Source: JABJOR01 sp965603075 (lineage in GTDB: Bacteria; Pseudomonadota; Alphaproteobacteria; Rhodospirillales; Casp-alpha2). Taken from it: DNA of 64,000 nucleotides. Below, in pieces: positions 43,948 to 53,579 of the stretch. The notes beneath the pieces are model-generated. The model did no database searches. It was not told the origin of the DNA and saw only the letters and a program-made list of their open reading frames with translations. The DNA lies in contig CBFDBO010000010.1 of assembly GCA_965603075.1 (NCBI GenBank), positions 33,078 to 97,077 on the forward strand, given 5' to 3'. The stretch's first letter is position 1, and each line of letters opens with the position of its first letter. The position numbers and the translations under genes are program-made.

Positions 43948-45441
43948 TTAAATTAATCCCATTTCACTAAAATCGGCTTGTAAGTCTTTTAATGTTTTGC
44001 CCAATCGTTTGACCAAAATATCGCATTCGGACTGGGTGATCGCAAGGGGCGGGGCGACCATTAACCAATGGCCAAATATACCACCGCTTGTTCGCCGTGA
44101 ATAAATCATCAAACCATTATTGAGCCCATGAATACGCACGCGGTCGGCGGCTTTGGATTGCTCGGGTAGGAGGGTTTTGTTTTCTTGATCGGCCACCAAT
44201 TCAAGCGACATCAATAACCCCCGTCCGCGCACATCACCGATCAAGGGTTGCTCGGCCTTCATTTCATCTAGTTTCAGCCGCAAGTATTCACCCATACGAA
44301 TGGCATTTTCTATTAAGTCATGCTCTTGTAAATAATCGAGGACGGCACAACCACCCGCGCAGACAACCGGGTTGGCGGTGTAGGTATGGGTGAAATCAAA
44401 TCCGGTTTTGCTAGCCAGCCAGTCTGACATTTCGGCTGAAAACAATGTTGCACCGATGGGGGCGTAGCCGGCCCCTAACCCTTTTGCCATGACCGATACA
44501 TCGGGCAAGGCGTTGGGCCAGTAATGCGCGGCCATGAATTTACCCGTGCGCCCCGCGCCCGCCATAACTTCGTCAAAGACCAAATAAACACCGTTTTCCG
44601 TACAAATGTTCCGGATTTCAGTGATATAGCTATCCAATGGAACATTGGCCCCGGTTGACACACCGCCCACGGGTTCGATCATAAAGGCCAACACGTTTTC
44701 GGCGCCCAGTTCCGCAATTTTTTGTCGCAAGGCTTCGGCGCAAAATTGTGCGTAGCTTGCGGGCGTATGATTAGCGGGGGGACGATAGGTAAGGGGGGCG
44801 GGTACTTTGAATGTAGGAACGGCCATGCCATCCAGAAATTCACCAAGCTCTGTATCGCCACTCCACGATAATGCCGAGAATGTGCCACCGTGAAAAGAGG
44901 GCATGCAGGTGATGACGTGCTTACGCTCGGGTTGTCCTTTGGCGATGGTATATTGGCGTAAGAACTTTATGGCGGTTTCTACGGCTTCCGAACCGCCAGA
45001 CGAAAAACACACGCGCTCGAAGCCGGGGCCGGCTAGCGCTGTTACCTGATCAGAGAAATCAATGTTGGGTTGGTGGCGGGCAACACGAGAGTAGGCAAAA
45101 TCAAGAACGTTGATTTGATTGGCGATGGCCTCGCCCACAGATTTAACACCGTGGCCTATATTGGATACCACGGGACCCGACGACATATCGAGATAATCAT
45201 TACCGTGTTCGTCCCACAAATAAACCCCTTCACCCCGTACCATCATAGGCAGTGGGATGGGCAAATCGTGATTGCGAACTTGCATGATATCTTGGGGGCC
45301 GCCACTTTTGGGTTGTACTGACCCTGCGGGTCCTGAATTTTTAGTGTACTTAGAAATGTCGATGCCAGTGTTTTTATTTGTGTTCTTACTAGCGTTGTTT
45401 CCCGTGTTTTTACCCGTGTTTTCATCCGTATTATTAGCCAT
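43948..45441 (-). CDS. Class III aminotransferase
   Basis: A 497-residue PLP aminotransferase. The cofactor Lys is in VMAKGLGAGYAPIGATLFS, the conserved Asp in YLVFDEVMAGAGRTG, and the phosphate-binding motif is CFSSGGSEAVETAIKFLRQ. The family includes omega-amino acid, diamine and 4-aminobutyrate aminotransferases. The first 30 residues are an Asn/Lys/Thr repeat (NTGKNTGNNASKNTNKNTG) outside the fold. It is convergent with the FAD oxidoreductase and divergent from a CocE-type hydrolase; together they suggest catabolism of an amine or amide. Confidence 0.87.
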   Translation of the reverse strand: MANNTDENTGKNTGNNASKNTNKNTGIDISKYTKNSGPAGSVQPKSGGPQDIMQVRNHDLPIPLPMMVRGEGVYLWDEHGNDYLDMSSGPVVSNIGHGVKSVGEAIANQINVLDFAYSRVARHQPNIDFSDQVTALAGPGFERVCFSSGGSEAVETAIKFLRQYTIAKGQPERKHVITCMPSFHGGTFSALSWSGDTELGEFLDGMAVPTFKVPAPLTYRPPANHTPASYAQFCAEALRQKIAELGAENVLAFMIEPVGGVSTGANVPLDSYITEIRNICTENGVYLVFDEVMAGAGRTGKFMAAHYWPNALPDVSVMAKGLGAGYAPIGATLFSAEMSDWLASKTGFDFTHTYTANPVVCAGGCAVLDYLQEHDLIENAIRMGEYLRLKLDEMKAEQPLIGDVRGRGLLMSLELVADQENKTLLPEQSKAADRVRIHGLNNGLMIYSRRTSGGIFGHWLMVAPPLAITQSECDILVKRLGKTLKDLQADFSEMGLI

Positions 45442-45536
45442 GATGTTTCCCCATAATGCATCCTCTGTGAGACGTTTTTCGTTGACTGTAAGATACCGAG
45501 TACCTAATGCTTTTAAAACACATTTTCGAGGTCGCT

Positions 45537-47585
45537 ATGAAAACACCTGTCGCTACGCCAATTAAAACAGTCGGGCAATTTCCCCATGTGGTTAGGGAAA
45601 TTGAGAACGAATGGATTGTGATGTCGGATGGGTGTCGATTAGCCGCCCGTATGTGGATGCCGCAAGATGCTGCGCAACAGCCCGTTCCTGCTATTTTGGA
45701 ATATCTACCGTATCGCAAGCGTGATGGTACCACGACCCGTGACGCGCTGACCCATCCCTACTTGGCAGGGCATGGTTATGCCTGTTTGCGCGTTGACATG
45801 CGCGGCAGTGGCGAATCGGATGGTGTCATGCTGGACGAATATGCCCTCCAGGAGCAAGACGACGCCCTTGATATTATTGATTGGATCGCCGCGCAGGATT
45901 GGTGTGATGGCAACGTGGGAATGATGGGGATTTCATGGGGCGGTTTTAATGGTCTGCAAGTGGCCGCGCGAAAGCCCGCCGCATTGAAAGCGATCATTAC
46001 TCTGTGTTCCACCGATGATCGTTACGCCGATGATATTCATTACAAGGGCGGCTGTTTGTTGGGCGAAAACATGGGATGGGGCGCAACCATGTTGGCTTAT
46101 TCCTCAACCCCACCCGATCCGGCCTTGGTAGGAGAACGGTGGCGCGAAATGTGGATGGAGCGCTTAGAGGCGCAACCGCTGCTTGCCGCCAAATGGCTGA
46201 CACACCAGCACCGTGATAATTATTGGAAGCATGGTTCTGTGTGTGAAGACTTCAGCCAGATCGATGCTGCGGTGTTAGCCGTTGGTGGATGGGGGGACGC
46301 CTATTCCAATGCGGTGGCGCGAATGCTGTGTGGTATTAAAGCGCCTGTGCGCGGGATCGTTGGCCCGTGGCATCACAAATATCCCCACTTCGCGGTACCC
46401 GAACCCCGTATAGGGTTTTTGCAAGAAGCCTTGCGGTGGTGGGATCAATGGTTAAAGGGAATTGACACGGGGGTAATGGATGACCCGCTATACCGGGCTT
46501 ATATGTTGGAGAGTGTGCGACCAAAAACATTTTATGAACACCGTGATGGGCGGTGGATATCGGAAGAAACTTGGCCCTCACAGAATATCAATACAGTGAA
46601 GATGTATCTCAATGAAGGGGGGCTGGATATTGCAAAAGAACCTGAACAGGGTTTTGATATCTGTTCCCCCCAAAATACAGGTGAAGACGCGGGAGAGTTT
46701 TGCGTTATATGGTTGGGCGCTGATATGCCTGGTGATCAACAAAATGAAGATGGTCGCTCGTTGGTTTTTGACACCCCGCCACTGGAAGACCCCACAGAGA
46801 TATTTGGTGCCGCGGTTCTTAATTTGGAATTTAAATCGGATAAACCACAAGCCAATGTGGCGGTGAGAATTTGTGATGTTGCACCAGATGGTAGCTCCAC
46901 ACGAGTGACGTGGAGTGTGCTCAACCTCTGCCACCACGTCAGTCATGAGACCCCAGAAGACTTGATCCCCGCTAAACGGTATCAAGCCCGTGTACAATTG
47001 GATGATATTGCCTACGCTTTTCCAGCGGGGCATCGTATTCGTCTGTCCCTCTCAACGTCCTATTGGCCCATGATTTGGCCTTCACCCGAAACGGCAACCC
47101 TGAGCGTTCAATCAACCAGTGTTTTGGAATTACCGATCCGGCGGGTAGTTGAGGATACCATGCGACCGTTTGAGCCACCGGAAGCCGCCCCACCTCGTGA
47201 CTTTGTCATGAGCCGTGAAACTCATCAAACGAGGGACCACGAAATTGATCAGGCAACGGGCGAGAGTGTCTTGCGTATCCATGATGATTTTGGCGAGGAA
47301 TTGGATAAAGATACCGGACTATCTTCTGGCGCGATTGCACGAGAAGTCTATCGCATTCATCCGGGTAATCCTTTGAGCGCACGCGCGGAAATGCATTGGA
47401 GTGAGATGCTTAATCGCGAAGGGACCACTTCTCAGGAACCGTGGCGGGTTCGAACGGAGACCTTCTCCGCGCTCCAGTCAGATAAAACGCATTTCTATGT
47501 CTCTGGTCGTATTGAAGCCTATGAAGGGGATCGTCTCGTATTTGAAAAAGACTTTAACGAGGCCGTCCCTCGCCATCAGGTATAA
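45537..47585 (+). CDS. CocE/NonD-family hydrolase (Xaa-Pro dipeptidyl-peptidase S15 fold)
   Basis: A 682-residue serine hydrolase. The S15 domain has the oxyanion segment LPYRKRDGTTTRD, RVDMRGSGESDG, the nucleophile Ser in GMMGISWGGFNGLQVAA and the His in VGPWHHKYPHF. A C-terminal jelly-roll X-Pro dipeptidyl-peptidase domain follows from about residue 380 (LEFKSDKPQANVAVRICDVAPDG, RIRLSLSTSYWPMIWPSP). Relatives split esters, amides or acyl-amino acids. GAGGT before the ATG at 45537 decides the start. It is divergent from the class III aminotransferase. Confidence 0.85.
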   Translation: MKTPVATPIKTVGQFPHVVREIENEWIVMSDGCRLAARMWMPQDAAQQPVPAILEYLPYRKRDGTTTRDALTHPYLAGHGYACLRVDMRGSGESDGVMLDEYALQEQDDALDIIDWIAAQDWCDGNVGMMGISWGGFNGLQVAARKPAALKAIITLCSTDDRYADDIHYKGGCLLGENMGWGATMLAYSSTPPDPALVGERWREMWMERLEAQPLLAAKWLTHQHRDNYWKHGSVCEDFSQIDAAVLAVGGWGDAYSNAVARMLCGIKAPVRGIVGPWHHKYPHFAVPEPRIGFLQEALRWWDQWLKGIDTGVMDDPLYRAYMLESVRPKTFYEHRDGRWISEETWPSQNINTVKMYLNEGGLDIAKEPEQGFDICSPQNTGEDAGEFCVIWLGADMPGDQQNEDGRSLVFDTPPLEDPTEIFGAAVLNLEFKSDKPQANVAVRICDVAPDGSSTRVTWSVLNLCHHVSHETPEDLIPAKRYQARVQLDDIAYAFPAGHRIRLSLSTSYWPMIWPSPETATLSVQSTSVLELPIRRVVEDTMRPFEPPEAAPPRDFVMSRETHQTRDHEIDQATGESVLRIHDDFGEELDKDTGLSSGAIAREVYRIHPGNPLSARAEMHWSEMLNREGTTSQEPWRVRTETFSALQSDKTHFYVSGRIEAYEGDRLVFEKDFNEAVPRHQV

Positions 47586-47595
47586 TAGCCCAGCA

Positions 47596-47787
47596 TCAAT
47601 GATGCCGTGATGCTTCGGATATCTGTTTGGCCGTATTATACTGACTTAAAGCATATACTGACCATATAACGGCAGGTATCCAGCCGACCAGAGTAATTTG
47701 TAATATCAGGCAAATTATACCAGCAATAGGCCGCCCTATTGTGAAAAAGCCAAGCCACGGCAAAAGAATACTGATAATTAATCTCAT
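47596..47787 (-). CDS. YqaE/Pmp3-family small membrane protein
   Basis: A 63-residue protein with two membrane helices of the Pmp3/YqaE (UPF0057) family: LLPWLGFFTIGRPIAGIICLILQITLVGWIPAVIWSVYAL. Family members are small stress-linked membrane proteins (salt and cold in yeast and plants). It is convergent with the hydrolase gene, whose stop is 10 bases away. Confidence 0.85.
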   Translation of the reverse strand: MRLIISILLPWLGFFTIGRPIAGIICLILQITLVGWIPAVIWSVYALSQYNTAKQISEASRHH

Positions 47788-48069
47788 GCTTAATGTCCAA
47801 TCCTAAAGTGTCGAAGTATAAAAATATTATTACTTAATATGTTAATTAAAGTATTTAATCAATACTTAATTTTTATTTTAAATCAATTATTTTAAATTAA
47901 TTAAGTTGTATTTATATAATCTGTTTTCAATAAAAATTGATTTCTATTCTATATTTTAGTTGACCTGAATTATTTTAGTATACTATAAGTTACTCAATTT
48001 TTTATCTAGAAACTTTTAGTAAATGCATATTTAAATATATATATGTAAGATATAGCTTAGAGTTATAAC
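47788..48069. other. AT-rich intergenic region before the hybrid kinase gene
   Basis: About 280 bases, very AT-rich, without coding potential. It contains one reasonable promoter and many short A/T palindromes. Confidence 0.6.
47960..47989 (+). promoter_or_regulatory. Sigma70-like promoter of the hybrid kinase
   Basis: TTGACC at 47960-47965 and TATAAG at 47984-47989, with an 18-base spacer, 80 bases before the kinase ATG. Confidence 0.45.
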
Positions 48070-50100
48070 ATGGCATCAATATTATATATAGAGGACGATG
48101 AGCAAATATCCGTTTTGCTAAAGGTCCTCATTGAAGATGATGGTCATCATGTTGATGTTGCTTGTAATGGTCAAGAAGGATTAAAACTTTATGATGCGAA
48201 ACGCCATGATGTGGTGCTCGTTGAATATTGTTTGCCCGACATGGATGGTCTGGAAGTTTGCCAAACGCTGCTGGGTATCACCCCTGATATTCCCTTAGCG
48301 ATAATCACCAGCAAAGGTAGTGAGGGGGTTGCTGCTGAGGCTCTACGTTTGGGCATCAAACAATACATCATCAAAGAAACGGGCAAAGCATTTCATAAAT
48401 TGATCCCTGCTGTGATTGATGGCTTGATTCAACACCTAGTTTTAAATCGGGAAAGAAAAGCTTCTGAGGTTATGTTAAAAAATAGCTCAACGGTGTTGGC
48501 GAAGATTGTTAATGAAAATAGCCTAGAACAAATACTTTCAGAAATCTGTGTTGGTAGTGAAGAGTACCATGCCAATATGCGGTGTACCGTATTGCTTTAT
48601 GACCCCATCAATAATTGTGTGAAACAGTCCTTTGGCCCTAGTATGCCACAACATTATAATGAAGCCCTTGTTGGTTTGATTGTTGGTGAAGGTATTGGTT
48701 CGTGTGGAACGGCCATGGCACGAGGCGAGCGTATCGATGTATCCAATATTTACACTCACCCCTTTTGGAAAAATTTTTTGAAATTGGCGGAGCCCATTGG
48801 TATTAAAGCGTGTTGGTCACAACCAATATTTGGTAAAAATAACGAAATTCTGGGCACTTTTGCCATTTATCATAATGATGTTCGCTCCCCTGAAGCAAGT
48901 GAAATTCACTTGATCGAAAGCCAAGCAAAGCTCGCCTCCATTGCCATTCAAAAAGACTATGGTAAGTCTGAATTGCAGGAAAAGACCGCTTTGCTCGAAA
49001 TATCGACCAAATTGGCAAAGGTTGGCTATATGAAATGGAATACATCCAGCAACGAATGTATGGAATGTTCAGATACATTGGCAGAGATTTATGGCGTCGA
49101 TACGGCGACCTTTAAAGAAAAATATTCGTCTATCGATCAGGTGTTTAAAGTTATGCACCCCGATGATTATGATAGATTGATTGATAAAAAAGAGAGCATG
49201 GAGATCGGTAGTTATGATGCGGAATATCGAATTACCAATGCCAACGGAGAATTAAGGCATATACGCGAGATAAGCCTTTGTGATAACAAAGACCCTTCAA
49301 AATTTGAATGTATCAGTATCGCCCAAGATATTACGGAACAAAAACAAAACGAATTTTTAATGCATGAGGCCAAGGAAAAGGCCGAACGGTCCAGCCGTTC
49401 AAAGACCCAATTTCTTGCCCATGTCAGTCATGAACTTAGATCGCCATTGAATGCAATTTTGGGGTTTTCTCAAGTATTAACCAGCGAATTATATGGGGCT
49501 CATACGAGCAAAAAGTATTTAGAATACTCTCATGATATAATTGAATCGGGTATGCACTTATTGCATCTAATAAACGATATACTTGATATTTCCAAGGTTG
49601 AATCCGGCGAAACCTACCTTGACGAAAAACAAATTAGTATTGAAGAATGCATTATGCGCAGTATTAAAATCGGCGCCGCCAGACCCGATTTTGCCGACAA
49701 AGAATTCAATTATCAACTCGATACGGATCGAACCCATATTCGCGGCGATGAACGACTGGTAAACCAAGTGCTGATTAATCTGATCGTAAATGCGGCCAAG
49801 TTCTCGGCCATCAATGGCCAAATCATGATCAAAGCCGAAGACAATGAAGATCGGTCCATTACATTAAAGATCATTGACAACGGACGGGGCATTCCCGAAG
49901 AAGACTTGGAGCTTATTCAAACGCCCTTTGGGCAATCCCGTGTTGATCCCTACTTAAGTCATGAAGGCGCCGGATTGGGTCTCTCAATATCTAAATCATT
50001 GATGGAGCTTCATGGTGGGACACTCACAATTGAGAGTGAAGTTAATATAGGAACAACCGTCTTATTGCGGTTTCCGATAGAGCGATCAGTAATAAATTAA
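48070..50100 (+). CDS. Hybrid sensor histidine kinase (REC-GAF-PAS-HisKA-HATPase)
   Basis: A 676-residue soluble kinase with no membrane segment. Residues 1-120 are a receiver domain (acidic D9-D10, K102), but the phosphoacceptor spot reads E52 in VLVEYCLPDMDG instead of Asp. Residues about 140-295 are a GAF domain, 310-425 a PAS domain ending AQDITEQKQ, then HisKA with H454 in FLAHVSHELRSPLNAILGF. The ATPase domain has NLIVNAAKFS, IIDNGRGIP and GAGLGLSISKSL. No partner regulator is adjacent. Confidence 0.9.
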   Translation: MASILYIEDDEQISVLLKVLIEDDGHHVDVACNGQEGLKLYDAKRHDVVLVEYCLPDMDGLEVCQTLLGITPDIPLAIITSKGSEGVAAEALRLGIKQYIIKETGKAFHKLIPAVIDGLIQHLVLNRERKASEVMLKNSSTVLAKIVNENSLEQILSEICVGSEEYHANMRCTVLLYDPINNCVKQSFGPSMPQHYNEALVGLIVGEGIGSCGTAMARGERIDVSNIYTHPFWKNFLKLAEPIGIKACWSQPIFGKNNEILGTFAIYHNDVRSPEASEIHLIESQAKLASIAIQKDYGKSELQEKTALLEISTKLAKVGYMKWNTSSNECMECSDTLAEIYGVDTATFKEKYSSIDQVFKVMHPDDYDRLIDKKESMEIGSYDAEYRITNANGELRHIREISLCDNKDPSKFECISIAQDITEQKQNEFLMHEAKEKAERSSRSKTQFLAHVSHELRSPLNAILGFSQVLTSELYGAHTSKKYLEYSHDIIESGMHLLHLINDILDISKVESGETYLDEKQISIEECIMRSIKIGAARPDFADKEFNYQLDTDRTHIRGDERLVNQVLINLIVNAAKFSAINGQIMIKAEDNEDRSITLKIIDNGRGIPEEDLELIQTPFGQSRVDPYLSHEGAGLGLSISKSLMELHGGTLTIESEVNIGTTVLLRFPIERSVIN

Positions 50101-50181
50101 TCTATCATAATTATTCATTGCATCCCTATTGAGGCCATGCGAAGTGATGGGGTTAAACCCAAATGAAAGATTATCCGATCA

Positions 50182-52014
50182 ATGGCCCCGCCTATATTAA
50201 TCCTTAAAGATATCGAATTAACTTTTGGTGGAAAACCAATCCTTGAGGGCGCAGAGCTGTCTTTAAGCGAAGGTGACCGATTGTGCCTTGTTGGGCGTAA
50301 TGGTTCTGGTAAGTCCACGTTATTAAAAATTGCAGCTGGGCAAGTCGATCCTGATAAGGGCGAGCGGTTTATCCAACCGGGAAAAACCATACGGTATTTG
50401 GCCCAAGAACCTGATTTCTCAGAGTTCGATACAACGTTAGCTTGTGTAGAAGGTGATCTGGGGCCGGGTGATGATCCATACCGAGCACAGTATTTGCTTG
50501 AAATATTAGGACTGGATGGAACCGAAAACCCGTCCACTCTATCTGGTGGAGAAATGCGACGATGTGCATTGGCACGCGCCCTTGCCCCCCAGCCGGATAT
50601 TTTATTGCTTGATGAGCCCACCAACCATCTTGACCTTCCCGCCATCGAATGGCTTGAGGGGGAATTAAAATCTATCAGATGTGCCATGGTCATCATCAGT
50701 CATGATCGTCGGTTTATGGAAAATTTATCTAACAAAACGGTATGGCTGAATATGGGGACGACCAATCGTTTAGACCGAGGTTTCAGCGAATTTGAACCAT
50801 GGCGAGATGAGATGATCGAAAAACAACAAAATGATCGCGACCGTTTTGATAAAAAAATTGCTGAAGAACGCGCATGGCTGGCGCAGGGTGTACAGGGACG
50901 GCGTAAGCGAAATCAACGCCGTTTGAAAGAACTGTTCAGCATGCGAGAACAACGGCGAGACCAACGGCAAGTTGTCGGTCTTGCCAACATGGCAAATTCA
51001 AGTATCGAATCATCTGGTAAAAGAGTTGCCGAGGCCGAAGGTATTTCGAAATCTTTTGACGGTATCGCAACCCCTATCGTTGATAATTTCTCTACTCGTA
51101 TTGTCCGAGGGGACCGTATTGGTCTGATCGGCTCCAACGGGGCGGGCAAAACCACTTTATTGAAAATGCTAACGGGTGAATTGGCCCCGGACGAAGGTAC
51201 GATCCGGATTGGAACCAATCTTGAAATGGTGACATTGGATCAAAAACGCGAAAGTCTTAATCCCAACGATAGCCTGAGCGATGCGTTAACCGGTGGTAAT
51301 AGCGATACGGTTTTTGTAAATGGTGAACCCCGTCATGTCATCGGTTATATGAAAGATTTTCTATTCTCCCCTGAACAAGCACGTACCGCTCTCCATGCAT
51401 TATCAGGGGGCGAACGAGGGCGGGTGATGTTGGCGCGAGCGCTCGCCAAGAAATCAAATTTGTTGGTGCTTGATGAGCCAACCAACGATTTGGATTTAGA
51501 AACCTTGGATTTATTACAAGAGGTCCTTGCTGATTATAAGGGGACCGTGTTGCTGGTAAGTCATGACCGGGACTTTCTCGATTTAATTGTCACCTCGGTG
51601 ATTGTGTCGGAAGGTGAGGGAAAATGGGGCGAGTATGTTGGTGGTTATTCCGACATGGTCAGGCAGCGCGGCAAAGGTGTTGATAGTGTAACAACAATTG
51701 ATGGCGGGGCGGGGCAATCGGCCTTCAAGAAGCAATCAAAAGCGTCGCGGCAAAAAAAACAAAAATCAAAACTGACTTTTAAAGATAAACATGCGTTGGA
51801 AACGCTGCCCAGTATAATGGAAGCCTTGCAGAAAAAGATCGTTACATTGCAAAGTGTTATCGCCGATCCGAAGCTTTACAGTAAAGATTTTGAAAAATTT
51901 GATAAGGCCAACAATGAATTGGGACAAGCACAAGACGATCTAGCAACGGCCGAGGAACAGTGGTTAGAGCTGGAAATGAAGCGTGAAAAAATTGAAACAA
52001 ACGAAGCGTTTTGA
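50182..52014 (+). CDS. uup: ABC-F family ATPase (Uup-like)
   Basis: A 610-residue cytoplasmic protein with two ABC domains and no membrane part. The first has Walker A VGRNGSGKST, signature LSGGEMRRCALARAL and Walker B ILLLDEPTNHLD; the second has GSNGAGKTT, LSGGERGRVMLARAL and LLVLDEPTNDLD. A basic linker with RRKRNQRRLKELFSMREQRRDQR and a C-terminal coiled coil from about residue 535 mark the Uup type, which binds branched DNA and ribosomes. The short linker between domains agrees. It is convergent with an 80-residue hypothetical gene. Confidence 0.88.
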   Translation: MAPPILILKDIELTFGGKPILEGAELSLSEGDRLCLVGRNGSGKSTLLKIAAGQVDPDKGERFIQPGKTIRYLAQEPDFSEFDTTLACVEGDLGPGDDPYRAQYLLEILGLDGTENPSTLSGGEMRRCALARALAPQPDILLLDEPTNHLDLPAIEWLEGELKSIRCAMVIISHDRRFMENLSNKTVWLNMGTTNRLDRGFSEFEPWRDEMIEKQQNDRDRFDKKIAEERAWLAQGVQGRRKRNQRRLKELFSMREQRRDQRQVVGLANMANSSIESSGKRVAEAEGISKSFDGIATPIVDNFSTRIVRGDRIGLIGSNGAGKTTLLKMLTGELAPDEGTIRIGTNLEMVTLDQKRESLNPNDSLSDALTGGNSDTVFVNGEPRHVIGYMKDFLFSPEQARTALHALSGGERGRVMLARALAKKSNLLVLDEPTNDLDLETLDLLQEVLADYKGTVLLVSHDRDFLDLIVTSVIVSEGEGKWGEYVGGYSDMVRQRGKGVDSVTTIDGGAGQSAFKKQSKASRQKKQKSKLTFKDKHALETLPSIMEALQKKIVTLQSVIADPKLYSKDFEKFDKANNELGQAQDDLATAEEQWLELEMKREKIETNEAF

Positions 52015-52257
52015 TTATTCAGACTGAATGCTGTCGTCAGATGCTCTAAGAGAATTGATCTTTTCAAGACTGTCCGCTGTTAACTGTAATGAAACATTAC
52101 CAGATTCAGAGCGAATAATGATATCGACAAACCATAACCCCGGCGTCATCTCTTGTGGGGTGCCAACGGTGATTTCCGCGACTTCTTCAACATCAATAGA
52201 GAGATTTTTATTGTCGTGAAACGATATAGAGGCGACGGTTTTATTTGCAATGTTCAT
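52015..52257 (-). CDS. Hypothetical 80-residue protein
   Basis: Not recognised. It is acidic, with alternating beta-like strands (TVASISFHDNKNLSIDVEEVAEI, GLWFVDIIIRSESGNVSLQLTA) and no Cys or export signal. The ATG has GAGGG 8 bases upstream, which supports it as a real gene. Its stop directly abuts the end of the ABC-F gene. Confidence 0.55.
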   Translation of the reverse strand: MNIANKTVASISFHDNKNLSIDVEEVAEITVGTPQEMTPGLWFVDIIIRSESGNVSLQLTADSLEKINSLRASDDSIQSE

Positions 52258-52352
52258 AATAGTACCCTCGAAATGTAAAGATTAATATCAAAGAGCATAC
52301 CTTGCTATTGGAAGGTTTGTCGATAATTATATCCATTATAATAATCCTAAAA

Positions 52353-52763
52353 TTATAATGTATTTCTCAAGCTGTTTACGACATGTTTGATTTGATCGTC
52401 ATCATAGACGATTGCCTGACTATGACCCCATACGGGACCGGGCCATGCGGGATCTGATGTTGTGCGTGCGATGATGTGAATATGCAATTGTTCCACAATA
52501 TTCCCTAGGGCGCCTATATTAATTTTATCCGGGTCATAAATTTCCTGAAGGGTTCTTGATACCTTTGTTATAGTATCAAGAACCTCAATTTGTTGCTCGC
52601 GGGTTAAATCATGGATTTCGCGCGCGCCCGGGATGGTCGGTACAATGATAAGCCATGGGTAGCGACGATCATTCATAAGAAGCAATTGTGCCGTGGGCAG
52701 GTCTTGAACAAATATAGTGTCCCTTTCTAAAAAGGGGTGTAATTGAAAGTTTTGTAATTTCAT
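52353..52763 (-). CDS. HIT-family protein
   Basis: A 136-residue histidine-triad protein, likely a nucleotide hydrolase or transferase. The triad region is NIVEQLHIHIIART: the first His of HxHxH is Gln here, which is common in this alphaproteobacterial subgroup. Other family segments are RRYPWLIIVPTIPGAREIHDLT. The ATG at 52763 is preferred, with GAG 8 bases upstream, over a TTG two codons earlier. Confidence 0.85.
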   Translation of the reverse strand: MKLQNFQLHPFLERDTIFVQDLPTAQLLLMNDRRYPWLIIVPTIPGAREIHDLTREQQIEVLDTITKVSRTLQEIYDPDKINIGALGNIVEQLHIHIIARTTSDPAWPGPVWGHSQAIVYDDDQIKHVVNSLRNTL

Positions 52764-52849
52764 GATCAATCTCTATAAAAGTTCTATTAAACAAACTGTA
52801 TTTTGATTAATGGGACTTAATCAATGTTTTATTCTGCGCTCAATGCGTA

Positions 52850-53512
52850 TTAAAGCGCTGCATTAATTTCTGCGAATGTTGAGAATACAGCGTGCGCCCC
52901 TGCGGTTTGTAGGCGATTGCCCAGTTCGGCGTCACCGTGCCCCCCGCCCGTAAAGCCCCAAACGTTCATACCCGCCGCCAATCCGGATTTCACCCCATTA
53001 ACGCTATCTTCAATTACAATGCAATCCGGTGGTGCGTGGTTGATCCCTTGGGCAGCCAATAAAAATATGTCGGGCGCCGGTTTACCATTTATCACCTGAT
53101 CACCAGAATAAATATAAGGATCAAAATAGGGACTCAACCCGGTCATGTGCAGTTTTTTGTGAAGGATATCCAGACCGCTGGACGAGGCAACGGCGACAGC
53201 ACCCATAAAATGATCAAGCAAATCGGTCAACCCGTTAACGGCTTTCAATTCATCTTTAAATCGTTTCCAGGCTATGGGGGTAATTTCCTCCATAAAACTA
53301 TCCGGGAAGGGACCTTTATTAAGGGCGGCGTAATCAAGTTCTAAAGTTGAGATAAAGTCATCATTGTTTAATCCAACAAATTTAGTTAGGAATTCAGTTA
53401 TCTCATAGTCCAAACCAATATTTGATAAGTACGCACGTTCAACCGAAATATGAATGACTTCGGAATTGATCAGAACCCCATCGCAGTCAAAAATAATTGC
53501 ACGTTTTGTCAT
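52850..53512 (-). CDS. HAD-family phosphatase (beta-phosphoglucomutase-like)
   Basis: A 220-residue HAD hydrolase of subfamily IA. Motif I is IIFDCDGVLINSE, motif II VAVASSSGLD, motif III the Lys in INGKPAPDIFLLAA, and motif IV VIEDSVNGVKSGLAAGM. A small helical cap lies at residues about 18-85. Relatives act on sugar phosphates or short phosphoesters. It follows the aminotransferase gene on the same strand, but a terminator lies between. Confidence 0.88.
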   Translation of the reverse strand: MTKRAIIFDCDGVLINSEVIHISVERAYLSNIGLDYEITEFLTKFVGLNNDDFISTLELDYAALNKGPFPDSFMEEITPIAWKRFKDELKAVNGLTDLLDHFMGAVAVASSSGLDILHKKLHMTGLSPYFDPYIYSGDQVINGKPAPDIFLLAAQGINHAPPDCIVIEDSVNGVKSGLAAGMNVWGFTGGGHGDAELGNRLQTAGAHAVFSTFAEINAAL

Positions 53513-53523
53513 AAATACTTTCC

Positions 53524-53559
53524 AAAAAAACCGGAGCTTCTGTTTGAGAAACCCCGGTT
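53524..53559 (-). terminator. Intrinsic terminator after the class III aminotransferase
   Basis: On the minus-strand transcript AACCGGGG (53552-53559) pairs with CTCCGGTT (53529-53536), one G-U pair, followed by a run of five T. This ends the aminotransferase transcript before the HAD gene. Confidence 0.8.
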
Positions 53560-53579
53560 AATTGTGTTCGAATTATTAA

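Noticed and set aside
50115..50696. Long open frame on the minus strand opposite the start of the ABC-F gene
   Set aside because: It lies entirely opposite the strongly conserved first ABC domain, has no family signature and its Ser/Pro-rich composition is typical of antisense frames.
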